From assembly GCF_030944405.1 (NCBI RefSeq), contig NZ_CP132339.1:1736001-1800000 (forward strand): a stretch of DNA of 64,000 nt, read 5' to 3'. The notes beneath the pieces are model-generated. The model searched no databases. It was not told the DNA's origin and worked only from the letters and a program-made list of their open reading frames with translations. Each line of letters begins with the position of its first letter. The stretch's first letter is position 1. Below, in pieces: positions 51,090-59,565 of this stretch. This DNA is from Janthinobacterium sp. J1-1. Lineage in GTDB: Bacteria; Pseudomonadota; Gammaproteobacteria; Burkholderiales; Burkholderiaceae_D. The translations under genes were made by a program, and so were the position numbers.

Positions 51090-53315
51090 ATGAAGACACC
51101 ATCCGCAGCCATTTTCTCGACCGGCGGCGTGCCATCGCTGGGCATGCTGGGAGACTACGCGCGCGACTCGTGGCAGCGCATCGTGCTGTACGCGGACGTG
51201 ATGCGCAAGCGCGGCAACCAGTACCAGGAACACCTGGTCGAAGACGTGCCGAACGTGCTCGACTTCCCGGCCGAAATCGTGATGACGGGCGTGGACCTGC
51301 CGCGCCCCGTCAACTATGGCCTGGTGCGCATCCTGGCGCCCGACCTGCCGCAACCGGATCCCTCCAAACGCCCCTTCGTGGTGGTCGACCCGCGCGCCGG
51401 CCATGGCCCCGGCATCGGCGGCTTCAAGGCCGAAAGCGAAGTGGGCGTGGCCCTGCGCGCCGGCCATCCCTGCTACTTCATCGGCTTCCTGCCCAATCCG
51501 GTGCCGGGCCAGACGGTGGAAGACGTGATGCATGCGGAAGTGGCCTTCCTGGAAAAAGTGATTTCCCTGCACCCGCACAGCGAAGGCAAGCCGACCGTGA
51601 TCGGCAATTGCCAGGCCGGCTGGCAGATCCTGATGACGGCCGCCATGCGCCCCGACCTGTTCGGCCCCATCATTGTCGCCGGCGCGCCCGTGTCGTACTG
51701 GGCCGGCTGGCATGGCCGCAATCCGATGCGCTATTCGGGCGGCATGATGGGCGGCAGCTGGGCCACGGCGCTGGCGGGCGACCTGGGCAACGGCCGTTTC
51801 GACGGCGCCAACCTGGTGCAGAATTTCGAGAAGCTCAATCCGGCCAACACCCACTGGAGCAAGCAGTACAACTTGTACGCCAACATCGACACGGAAGCGC
51901 CGCGCTACCTGGAGTTTGAAAAATACTGGGGCGGCCATGTGTTTTTGAACGCCGTCGAGATGCAGTACATCGTCGACAATCTGTTTATCGGCAACCGCCT
52001 GGCCACCGCGCAGCTGATCACGTCCGACGGCGTGCGCCTGGACCTGCGCAATATCCGCTCGCCCATCGTGGTGTTCTGCTCCAACGGCGACAACATCACG
52101 CCGCCACCACAGGCGCTGGGCTGGATCACCGACCTGTACCGCGACGACGCCGACCTGCAGGCGCACGACCAGACCATCGTCTACTCGGTGCATGACAGCA
52201 TCGGGCACCTGGGCATTTTCGTCTCCGGCAAGGTGGGCCACAAGGAGCACCAGAAGTTCGCCAGCAATATCGACCTGATCAACCTGCTGCCGGCCGGCCT
52301 GTACGAAGCGCAGATCGTCGACAAGACGGCCGACACCCCCAACGCGGAACTGGCCAGCGGCGACTATGTGCTGTCGGTCGAGCAGCGCCGCATCGACGAT
52401 GTGCGCGCCATCGTGCAACCAAGCGTGGAAAACGACCGCAAGTTCGCCGCCGCGGCGCGTGTTTCGGAAGTCAACCTGTCGCTGTACCGCAGCTTCGTGC
52501 AGCCGTGGGTACGCGCCGTGGTGACGCCGCAATCGGCGCGCATGCTGGAACTGATGCACCCGCTGCGCGTGTCCTACGAGCGCTGGAATGACCATAATCC
52601 GCTGGCCAGAATGGTCGCAAAAGAAGCCGACAAGGTGCGTGCCCACCGTACTCCGGTGGCTGCCGGCAATCCGCTGCTGGCGATGCAGGAAGCGTTCTCC
52701 AGCGCCATCACGGCGGGCCTGAACAGCTGGCGCGACCTGCGCGATGCGGCCACCGAGCAGACCTTTGACCTGGTGTATGGCAATCCGCTGGTGCAGGCGC
52801 TGGCAGGCCAGGGCGCCGGCGTCATCCCCCGTCCGCATCCCGGCGTCACGCATGAACACAACGACGATGGCGCCAGCCTGGACGACGAGGTGTACCAGGG
52901 CGGCCTGGTGGAGGCAGGCGTGCGTGCGCTGTTCTACGTCCACCGCCTGCGCACCGCCGCCGACGAGCGCCGCTTCAACCTGACCCTCAAATTGCTGCAG
53001 CCCCTGTTCGAGCAGGGCCTGCGCATGGATGACTTCCGCATCATCGTGCGCCGCCAGGCGAAATTGATGCAGCATGATTTCGAGGCCAGCATGGCCGCCC
53101 TGCCGGTGCTGCTGGCGCGCGCCCATCCCGAGGCGGTGCGCGAGATGGCGGCCGGCCTGGAGCAGGTGGTGCTGATGCTGGACGCGCCCACGCTGAAAGA
53201 AAAAGCCAGCCTGGCGCAGATGCTGGACGTCTTCGGCCAGGTCACGCAACAAGCCACCGCAACGAAACACGCGGCGTCCGGAAAGACGTCCGCCACATCC
53301 GCGACCATCGCGTAA
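51090..53315 (+). CDS. DUF3141 protein, PhaC-like alpha/beta hydrolase
   Basis: 741 aa, cytosolic. The central region resembles polyhydroxyalkanoate synthases: a lipase-box-like GNCQAGW with Cys as nucleophile, FCSNGDNITPPPQALGW with the Asp, and the His in HDSIGHLGIFVSGKVGHKEH. PhaC enzymes use Cys, Asp and His to polymerise hydroxyacyl-CoA. The ~350-residue C-terminal region is extra. The biochemical role of DUF3141 is not established to my knowledge. AAGGA precedes the ATG. It lies between the FabI-like gene and the MaoC-Pta fusion, 9 bp from the latter. Confidence 0.85.
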   Translation: MKTPSAAIFSTGGVPSLGMLGDYARDSWQRIVLYADVMRKRGNQYQEHLVEDVPNVLDFPAEIVMTGVDLPRPVNYGLVRILAPDLPQPDPSKRPFVVVDPRAGHGPGIGGFKAESEVGVALRAGHPCYFIGFLPNPVPGQTVEDVMHAEVAFLEKVISLHPHSEGKPTVIGNCQAGWQILMTAAMRPDLFGPIIVAGAPVSYWAGWHGRNPMRYSGGMMGGSWATALAGDLGNGRFDGANLVQNFEKLNPANTHWSKQYNLYANIDTEAPRYLEFEKYWGGHVFLNAVEMQYIVDNLFIGNRLATAQLITSDGVRLDLRNIRSPIVVFCSNGDNITPPPQALGWITDLYRDDADLQAHDQTIVYSVHDSIGHLGIFVSGKVGHKEHQKFASNIDLINLLPAGLYEAQIVDKTADTPNAELASGDYVLSVEQRRIDDVRAIVQPSVENDRKFAAAARVSEVNLSLYRSFVQPWVRAVVTPQSARMLELMHPLRVSYERWNDHNPLARMVAKEADKVRAHRTPVAAGNPLLAMQEAFSSAITAGLNSWRDLRDAATEQTFDLVYGNPLVQALAGQGAGVIPRPHPGVTHEHNDDGASLDDEVYQGGLVEAGVRALFYVHRLRTAADERRFNLTLKLLQPLFEQGLRMDDFRIIVRRQAKLMQHDFEASMAALPVLLARAHPEAVREMAAGLEQVVLMLDAPTLKEKASLAQMLDVFGQVTQQATATKHAASGKTSATSATIA

Positions 53316-53324
53316 AGGACCCAG

Positions 53325-54734
53325 ATGAATCCTCATGATGAATTGAATATCGTGCGCAACCGCACGTTCGAACAGATCGCCATCGGCGACAGCGCCAGCA
53401 TCCAGCGCACCCTGAGCGCCGACGATATTTCGCTGTTTGCCGTGATGTCGGGCGACGACAATCCGCAGCACCTGGACGCCGAATTTGGCGCCTCGTCGCG
53501 CTACCAGGGCGTGATCGCGCATGGCATGTGGGGCGCGGCCATGATTTCGGCCGTGCTGGGCACGCGCCTGCCCGGCGCCGGCACCGTCTACACGGGCCAG
53601 ACCTTGCGCTTTTTGCTGCCGGTGCGCGTCGGCGACACGCTCGATATCGGCGTGACCGTCACCGCGCGTGAAGCATCCACGCGCAAGGTGACCCTGGCCT
53701 GCCGCTGCGTCAACCAGCATGGCGACATCGTGCTCGACGGCGTGGCCGAAGTGATCGCGCCAGCCGAGCAGATCGCCCGCACGCGCGCCACCCTGCCCGA
53801 AGTGCGGCTGCACAATGGCGAGGGCACGCGCCGCCTGGTGGAGCAGGCGCGCAGCAAGGGCCCGATCAAAGTGGCGGTGATCCACCCCTGCGATGAACTG
53901 AGCCTGGCCGGCGCGCTCGATGCGCATGCGGCCGGTCTGATCACGCCGATTCTGGTGGCGCCGCGCGCGCGCCTGGAAGCGGTGGCGGCGGCCGCTGGCC
54001 TGAGCCTGGCCGGCATCGCCATCGACGACGTGGAACACAGCCATGCGGCCGCCGCGCGCGGCGCCGAACTGGCCGGCAAGGGCGAGGTCGAAGCGCTGAT
54101 GAAGGGCAGCCTGCACACGGACGAACTGATGTCGGCCGTGCTGGCGTCCAGCGCCGGCCTGCGCACCAAGCGCCGCGTCAGCCACTGCTTCCTGATGCAG
54201 ACGCCCGCCTATCCGCGCCCCTTCATCATCACCGACGCCGCCGTCAATATCGTGCCGACCCTGGAGATCAAGGCCGACATCGTGCGCAACGCGATCGACC
54301 TGGCGCACGTGATTGGCGTGGCCTGCCCGCGCGTGGCGATCCTGGCGGCAGTGGAAACCGTCAACCCCACCATGCCGGCCACGGTGGATGCGGCGGCACT
54401 GTGCAAGATGGCCGACCGTGGCCAGATCACCGGCGCCATCCTCGACGGCCCGCTGGCGTTCGACAACGCCGTCTCGATCGCGGCGGCCACCGTCAAGGGC
54501 ATCGTTTCGGAAGTGGCGGGCCGCGCCGACATTTTATTGGTGCCGGACCTGGAAAGCGGCAATATGCTGGCCAAGCAGCTTGAATACATGGGCGACGCCG
54601 ACACGGCCGGCATCGTGCTGGGCGCCAAGATCCCCATCATCCTCACCAGCCGCGCCGATTCGCGCGCCAGCCGCATCGCGTCGTGCGCGCTGGCCGTGAT
54701 GCTGGCCAGCCACTACCGGAGCACGCCACCATGA
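53325..54734 (+). CDS. Bifunctional MaoC-like hydratase / phosphate acetyltransferase
   Basis: 469 aa fusion. The N-terminal hotdog/MaoC domain has the hydratase motif SGDDNPQHLDAEF ... GVIAHGMW. The C-terminal part is a phosphate acetyl/butyryltransferase (HPCDELSLAGALDAHAAGLI, later ADILLVPDLESGNMLAKQL). It would hydrate enoyl-CoA and convert acyl-CoA to acyl-phosphate, feeding the adjacent acetate kinase for ATP. The 3' end overlaps ackA by 4 bp (ATGA). Confidence 0.92.
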   Translation: MNPHDELNIVRNRTFEQIAIGDSASIQRTLSADDISLFAVMSGDDNPQHLDAEFGASSRYQGVIAHGMWGAAMISAVLGTRLPGAGTVYTGQTLRFLLPVRVGDTLDIGVTVTAREASTRKVTLACRCVNQHGDIVLDGVAEVIAPAEQIARTRATLPEVRLHNGEGTRRLVEQARSKGPIKVAVIHPCDELSLAGALDAHAAGLITPILVAPRARLEAVAAAAGLSLAGIAIDDVEHSHAAAARGAELAGKGEVEALMKGSLHTDELMSAVLASSAGLRTKRRVSHCFLMQTPAYPRPFIITDAAVNIVPTLEIKADIVRNAIDLAHVIGVACPRVAILAAVETVNPTMPATVDAAALCKMADRGQITGAILDGPLAFDNAVSIAAATVKGIVSEVAGRADILLVPDLESGNMLAKQLEYMGDADTAGIVLGAKIPIILTSRADSRASRIASCALAVMLASHYRSTPP

Positions 54735-55948
54735 GCGCAGCTATTCACTCAACTGACGGCGCGCTGATCCTGGTGCTCAATTGCGGCTCGTCGAGCATCA
54801 AGTTCGCGCTGTTCGCGGCCGGCCAGGGTGGCGTGGCGCAGCAGTCGGAATGGAGCGGCAAGGTCGAAGGCATCGGCCGTGAAAAAACGCTGTACCGCGC
54901 CGGCGGCCTGCAGGCCGAGACGCTGGTGTTTGCACCGGAACAGGCGCACCACGAGGCGCTGGCGCATATCCGCGAAAAGGTGGTCGAACAACTGGCGGGG
55001 CGGCGCCTGCATGCGGTGGCGCACCGCGTGGTGCATGGCGGCAGCAAGTATTTTGCGCCGGTGCGTATCGACGCGGCCGTGCTGGCCGACCTGAAAACCT
55101 ATGTGCCGCTGGCGCCGCTGCACCAGCCGTTTGCGCTGGAGGCGATCGAAGTGCTGCTCGCATCGCGGCCCGATATTGCCCAGGTGGCGTGCTTCGACAC
55201 GGCCTTCCACCACACGGTGCCGCAGGTCGAACAGATGCTGGCGCTGCCCTACGATGCCTGGGAGCGCGGACTGCGCCGCTATGGTTTCCACGGCCTGTCG
55301 TACGAGTACCAGTCGCTGGTGCTGGAGCAGCGCTACGGCAGCGTTGCGCGCGGCAAGGTGATCGTCGCGCATCTGGGCAGCGGCGCCAGCCTGTGCGCGA
55401 TGGAGAACCTGGCCAGTGTCGGCACCACCATGGGCTTTTCGGCGCTCGACGGCCTGATGATGGGCACGCGCTGCGGCGCGCTCGATCCGGGCGCCGTGAT
55501 CTACCTGATGGAGATCGAAAAGCTGTCGCTGGAAAAAGTGGCCCATGTGCTGTACCACGAGTCGGGCCTGCTGGGCATCTCGGGCGTGTCGGCCGACCCG
55601 CCGGTGCTGCTGGCGCAGGAAGGCCGGCAAGATGAAACGGGCGAACGCATCCGCGCGGCGCTGGCGCTGTACGTGCGCCGCATCGTGCGCGAAATCGGCG
55701 CGCTGACGGCGGTGCTGGGCGGGCTGGACATGCTGGTATTCACGGCCGGTATCGGCGAGCACAGCGCCGTGCTGCGCCAGCGCATCTGCGACGAGCTGAA
55801 ATTTGTCGGCCCGGTGCTCGATGGCGAAGCGAATGCGCGCAACGCCAGCGTGATCTCGACGGCGCACAGCCGCATCGTGGTAGGCGTCGAGCCGGCGAAC
55901 GAGGAATGGGTGGCGGCCCGCCATGCGGCAAGGGCGGTATTGTCCTGA
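54731..55948 (+). CDS. ackA: Acetate/propionate kinase
   Basis: 405 aa. ASKHA-fold motifs are present: LNCGSSSIKFALF at the start, VAHRVVHGG, FDTAFHHTVPQ, RRYGFHGLSYEY and HLGSGASLCAM, plus FTAGIGEHSA near the end. It makes ATP and acetate from acetyl phosphate. Coupled by a 4-bp overlap to the phosphotransacetylase fusion, it completes an acyl-CoA to ATP module under the FNR-type promoter. Confidence 0.95.
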   Translation: MSAAIHSTDGALILVLNCGSSSIKFALFAAGQGGVAQQSEWSGKVEGIGREKTLYRAGGLQAETLVFAPEQAHHEALAHIREKVVEQLAGRRLHAVAHRVVHGGSKYFAPVRIDAAVLADLKTYVPLAPLHQPFALEAIEVLLASRPDIAQVACFDTAFHHTVPQVEQMLALPYDAWERGLRRYGFHGLSYEYQSLVLEQRYGSVARGKVIVAHLGSGASLCAMENLASVGTTMGFSALDGLMMGTRCGALDPGAVIYLMEIEKLSLEKVAHVLYHESGLLGISGVSADPPVLLAQEGRQDETGERIRAALALYVRRIVREIGALTAVLGGLDMLVFTAGIGEHSAVLRQRICDELKFVGPVLDGEANARNASVISTAHSRIVVGVEPANEEWVAARHAARAVLS

Positions 55949-55983
55949 GAGGGTATTGCCTGTTTGCAGTGTTTTTTCTCATG

Positions 55984-56010
55984 AGTGCGCTAGCGCACTG
56001 TGTGGTTTTT
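55984..56010 (+). terminator. Palindrome after ackA, possible terminator
   Basis: AGTGCGCTAGCGCACT (55984-55999) is a perfect 16-bp palindrome, followed shortly by GGTTTTT. It lies 36 bp after the ackA stop and is the likely end of the operon. Confidence 0.5.
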
Positions 56011-56136
56011 GATTGTTCTCTATTATGAAGTCATGCCACTGCGGTGTTTCACCAGAAACCAGCGCAGTGCTGGCAAATTTTGAACATTTTGCCCGCCTTT
56101 AGTCAGAATAATGTAAACCACTTGAAAGGTCACATC

Positions 56137-56604
56137 ATGAACAAATTACTCGCCGCCCTGATCGCTACCGTATTTGCTACCGCAGCCATCGCTCAAACCA
56201 CCACGCCAGTGGCCAATGCCCAGAATTCGGCACAAAAAGACGTCAACAAGGCTGTCAACAAGGAAGCCAAAGTAGCAGCCGACGCTAACGAAGACGTCGC
56301 CAAGGCACAAGCCAAGGCTGACGAAAAGAAAGCCGACGCCCATAACAAGGCCGCCAAGACCAAAGCCAAGGCACACGACAATGTCGTTGACGCCGATCCG
56401 GAAGACAAGCTGAAAGCACAAGCCAAGGCCGACAAGAAAGACGCCAAAGCTGACGCCAAAGCCCACAAGGCTTCCGTCAAAGCCGACGAAAAACTGGCCA
56501 AGGAAAAAGTGGAAGCCAACGCTGACAAAGCCGTTGCCGCCACCAAAACTGCGGAAGTGAAAGCCAAGGCCGACGCTGACGTGAAAGCCGCAGCAGCCAA
56601 GTAA
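56137..56604 (+). CDS. Exported Ala/Lys/Asp-rich coiled-coil protein
   Basis: 155 aa. The signal peptide (MNKLLAALIATVFATAAIAQ) is typical Sec type. The mature protein is almost entirely Ala, Lys, Asp, Glu, Asn and Val in heptad-like repeats such as KAQAKADEKKADAHNKAAKT, predicting a long charged periplasmic helix. Similar low-complexity proteins include TolA-like linkers and periplasmic chaperone-like helices. Function unknown. GAAAGG precedes the ATG, and a strong terminator follows. Confidence 0.75.
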   Translation: MNKLLAALIATVFATAAIAQTTTPVANAQNSAQKDVNKAVNKEAKVAADANEDVAKAQAKADEKKADAHNKAAKTKAKAHDNVVDADPEDKLKAQAKADKKDAKADAKAHKASVKADEKLAKEKVEANADKAVAATKTAEVKAKADADVKAAAAK

Positions 56605-56650
56605 TTGGCAGCATCCCTCCGCAGGCCACTCCTGCTGGATGTAAAGCGAG

Positions 56651-56678
56651 AAAGACAGCTTCGGCTGTCTTTTTTTTT
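56651..56678 (+). terminator. Rho-independent terminator with UUCG tetraloop
   Basis: AAAGACAGC (56651-56659), TTCG loop and GCTGTCTTT (56664-56672), continuing into a long T-run. Perfect intrinsic terminator for the Ala/Lys-rich protein gene. Confidence 0.92.
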
Positions 56679-56783
56679 CGTCTGGACATTTTTCCCTGCT
56701 GCCTGCCAGCTTTGATCCGCATCAAATCCTCTCGCTTTCGCCATGCCATAGTGTTTTTCCGGACACACTGAAAGGGAAACATC

Positions 56784-58775
56784 ATGGCCACCTCGAACCC
56801 CACCGGCACGCCGCAAGTACGCCGCTGCGCCACCATGGACGTGCACCGCCGCCTGCTCAATGAGAATCCGGCCTACGCCCTGGTGCGCGACGATATCGAA
56901 AACATGACCTTGCTGTACCAGGAAGGCCGCGGCATGGCCGGGCGCACGGGCGTGACGCGCATTCCCGTGGTGGTGCATGTGGTGTGGAATACGGCCGCGC
57001 AGAATATTTCCGACGCGCAGATCGCCAGCCAGATCGATGTGCTGAACCGCGATTTCCGTCGCGCCAATCCCGATGTCGAGGCCACGCCGGCGCCGTTCCT
57101 GCCGTTCACGGCCGACGCGCGCGTGGAATTCGCGCTGGCCACCGTCGATCCGCATGGCGCCGCCAGCACCGGCATCGAGCGGCGCCAGACCAGCGTCAGC
57201 GCGTTCGGCGCCGACGATAGCGTCAAGTCGCAGGCCTCGGGCGGGCTCGATGCCTGGCCGGCCGCCTCCTACCTGAATATCTGGGTCTGCCAGCTGGGTG
57301 GCGGCCTGCTCGGCTATGCGCAGTTTCCCGGTGGCCCCGCTGAAACCGACGGCGTGGTGATCCTGCAGTCGGCCTTCGGCACCATCGGCACGGCCGCGCC
57401 GCCATTCCACCTGGGCCGCACGGCCACGCATGAAGTGGGTCACTGGCTGAACCTGAACCATATCTGGGGCGACGACGGCACCGGCTGCAGCGGCACCGAC
57501 AATGTCGACGACACGCCCAACCAGGGCGGCGCGCACACGGGCCAGCCGCCGTTTCCTCAACTGTCATGCAATAACGGGCCGCACGGCGACATGTTCATGA
57601 ACTACATGGACTATGTCGACGACCCGGCCATGTTCATGTTCACGGCCGGCCAGGTGACGCGCATGCAGGCTTGCCTCGACGGTCCGCGCGCCGCCATCGG
57701 CACCGTCGGTGGCGGCGGCGCGCTGGCGCCGCGCCACAGTTCCTCGCCGGTGGTGGCCTGGGGCAGCAATCGGCTCGACGTTTTCGTGCCTGGCACCGAC
57801 CATGCGTTGTACCACAAGGCCTGGGATGGCGCGGCCTGGCAGCCGTCCGTCACCGGCTTCGAAGCGCAAGGCGGCATCTGCCTGGGCGCGCCGCAGGCGG
57901 TGTCATGGGGGGCCGACCGCCTCGATATTTTCGTTACCGGCACCGACAGCGCGCTGTATCACAAATGGTGGAACGGTTCGGCCTGGGGGCCGTCGGTGGA
58001 CGGTTTCGAGTCTCTGGGTGGCCTGTGCGTGGGCGACCCGCGCGCGGTCAGCCGGGCACCGAATCGCCTCGACGTGTTCGTCGTCGGCACCGACCGTGCG
58101 CTGTACCACAAGTGGTGGGACGGGACGGCCTGGGGGCCATCCCTGAGCGGCTACGAAGCCATGGGCGGCGTCTGCCTGGGCCAGCCCGAAGTGGTGTCAT
58201 GGGGCGAAAACCGGCTCGACATCTTTGTCATCGGCGTGGACCATGCGCTGTACCACAAGTGGTGGGACGGCGCCGCCTGGGGGCCATCGCTCACTGGCTA
58301 TGAACGGCTCGGTGGCGTGTGCCTGTCGTCGCCACGCGCGGTCAGCTGGGGCCCGGACCGCCTCGACGTGTTCGTCACCGGCACCGATGGCGCGCTGTAT
58401 CACAAATGGTGGGATGGCGCGCAATGGGGGCCGTCCATCGACGGCTTCGAGCGTCTCGGCGGCGTCTGCGTGGGCGAGGTGGAAGCCGTCTCGTGGGCCG
58501 GCAACCGGCTCGACGTGTTCGTCATCGGCACCGACAGCGCCCTGTACCACAAGGCCTGGAATGGCACGGCGTGGACGCCATCGGCCGATGGTTTTGACAG
58601 CCTGGGCGGCACCTGCACCTCGCGCCCGCGCGCGGCAAGCTGGGGTCCGGATCGCCTCGATGTGTTCGTGACGGGCACGAATGGCGCGCTGTTCCACAAG
58701 GCCTGGGCTGGCGGCGCCTGGCAGCCCACCGTCGACGGTTTCGACGACCTCGGTGGCGTCATCACACAGTTTTAA
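56784..58775 (+). CDS. M43 (pappalysin-like) metalloprotease fused to a seven-repeat PLL-like beta-propeller
   Basis: 663 aa. The catalytic half carries [14 protein letters not shown] (HExxHxxxxxH, first His at residue 216) and the downstream MNYMDY Met-turn, both typical of M43B proteases. From about residue 320 to the end there are seven ~49-residue repeats, consensus AVSWGxxRLDVFVxGTDxAL then YHKWWDGxxWGPSxxGFExL, ending GGVC. This matches PLL-type fucose-binding lectin propellers, one blade per repeat. No Sec signal is visible, which is odd for such a protease and implies another export route or lysis release. AAAGGGA precedes the ATG. Confidence 0.9.
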   Translation: MATSNPTGTPQVRRCATMDVHRRLLNENPAYALVRDDIENMTLLYQEGRGMAGRTGVTRIPVVVHVVWNTAAQNISDAQIASQIDVLNRDFRRANPDVEATPAPFLPFTADARVEFALATVDPHGAASTGIERRQTSVSAFGADDSVKSQASGGLDAWPAASYLNIWVCQLGGGLLGYAQFPGGPAETDGVVILQSAFGTIGTAAPPFHLGRTATHEVGHWLNLNHIWGDDGTGCSGTDNVDDTPNQGGAHTGQPPFPQLSCNNGPHGDMFMNYMDYVDDPAMFMFTAGQVTRMQACLDGPRAAIGTVGGGGALAPRHSSSPVVAWGSNRLDVFVPGTDHALYHKAWDGAAWQPSVTGFEAQGGICLGAPQAVSWGADRLDIFVTGTDSALYHKWWNGSAWGPSVDGFESLGGLCVGDPRAVSRAPNRLDVFVVGTDRALYHKWWDGTAWGPSLSGYEAMGGVCLGQPEVVSWGENRLDIFVIGVDHALYHKWWDGAAWGPSLTGYERLGGVCLSSPRAVSWGPDRLDVFVTGTDGALYHKWWDGAQWGPSIDGFERLGGVCVGEVEAVSWAGNRLDVFVIGTDSALYHKAWNGTAWTPSADGFDSLGGTCTSRPRAASWGPDRLDVFVTGTNGALFHKAWAGGAWQPTVDGFDDLGGVITQF

Positions 58776-58788
58776 TGTGGAGAACAAG

Positions 58789-59124
58789 ATGAAAATAAAG
58801 ACGCAGCAAGCGCTGCCGGTTGCGGGCAGCTGGACCCATTCCTTCGAAGAAGATGAAGCTGGCGTGCTCGTTTATCGTCCTACGCATGGCTACCCTTTCC
58901 CGCCGGCGCGGCGCGGCCGCGAAACCCTGGAGTTTGGCGAGGACGGCCAGTTGACGACGCTGATGGCCGGCCCCGATGACAGGCCGCTGGCCAGGCCGGT
59001 GACGCAATTGAAAGCGATGGGCGGCAACCGCTATGCCCTGATGGACGAGATGGTCAGCGTGCCGCAGCGCGTGATCGAAGTGATCGAAGCCACGCCCGAA
59101 GTACTGAAACTGGCCAGGCAATGA
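58789..59124 (+). CDS. Hypothetical protein downstream of the M43-lectin protease (111 aa)
   Basis: 111 aa, no signal peptide. It begins KIKTQQALPVAGSWTHSFEEDE and has a compact beta-rich appearance (ETLEFGEDGQLTTLMAG). GGAG precedes the ATG, 13 bp after the protease gene, so they are probably co-transcribed. It could be a propeptide-like inhibitor or immunity partner of the protease, but nothing in the sequence proves this. Family not recognised. Confidence 0.65.
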   Translation: MKIKTQQALPVAGSWTHSFEEDEAGVLVYRPTHGYPFPPARRGRETLEFGEDGQLTTLMAGPDDRPLARPVTQLKAMGGNRYALMDEMVSVPQRVIEVIEATPEVLKLARQ

Positions 59125-59143
59125 GGCATCGACACCCGCCAGT

Positions 59144-59359
59144 TCAGCTTTCCCCGCGCAGCTTGCAGGCCAGCGCCGTGCGGTTCGCCACGTCGAGCTT
59201 CCGATACACGGCGTGCAACTGGTTGCGCACGGTGGCGGGCGACTTGCCCAGCACTTTGGCGATGGTTTTATACGCTGCGCCTTCGGCCGCCATGACGGCC
59301 ACCTGCCGTTCGGCCGGCGTCAGGCTGGATGGGGAAGTGCTGGAAACTGCGATGGCCAT
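59144..59359 (-). CDS. Stand-alone LuxR-type (GerE) helix-turn-helix protein
   Basis: 71 aa consisting of little more than the GerE DNA-binding domain: LTPAERQVAVMAAEGAAYKT, then IAKVLGKSPATVRNQLHAVY and RKLDVANRTAL. No receiver or sensor domain precedes it. AGGAG stands upstream of the ATG. It may dimerise with full-length LuxR proteins or act as a small autonomous regulator. Convergent with the 111-aa hypothetical gene. Confidence 0.85.
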   Translation of the reverse strand: MAIAVSSTSPSSLTPAERQVAVMAAEGAAYKTIAKVLGKSPATVRNQLHAVYRKLDVANRTALACKLRGES

Positions 59360-59454
59360 GCCGGTTCTCCTGTCGATCTGCAGGCATGCCGATGTATGCC
59401 TTGCAGGGATAACGGGGAACGGCTGGGATTATGCAAAACTATTTGTGCAAAGAC

Positions 59455-59556
59455 CGTAGGTCGGATTAGCGCGGCACAGCCGCGCGTAATCCGACAACAT
59501 TGTTGACGCCGCCAACGGTGGTGTCGGATTAGCGCGGAGCGCTAATCCGACCTGCG
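59455..59556. repeat. Dispersed double-hairpin repeat, family 1, copy b
   Basis: About 102 bp sharing with 18991-19085 the ends CGTAGGTCGGATTAGC / GCTAATCCGACC and the centre ATCCGACAACATTGTTG. The hairpin loops differ in sequence but keep pairing (GCGCGGC...GCCGCGC), consistent with selection for structure. It lies between the LuxR-type gene and parC. Confidence 0.85.
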
Positions 59557-59565
59557 CGGTAACAA

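Noticed and set aside
50241-54308. A 1355-codon open frame on the minus strand
   Set aside because: It runs antisense through the fabI-like, DUF3141 and MaoC-Pta genes. Composition is His/Arg/Gln/Ala-rich with no motifs, as expected for the complement of high-GC coding DNA.
57740-58770. Regular ~147-bp DNA repeats that could suggest a repeat array or CRISPR
   Set aside because: They are in-frame codons for propeller blades of the M43 protein, with protein-level conservation and no spacer pattern.
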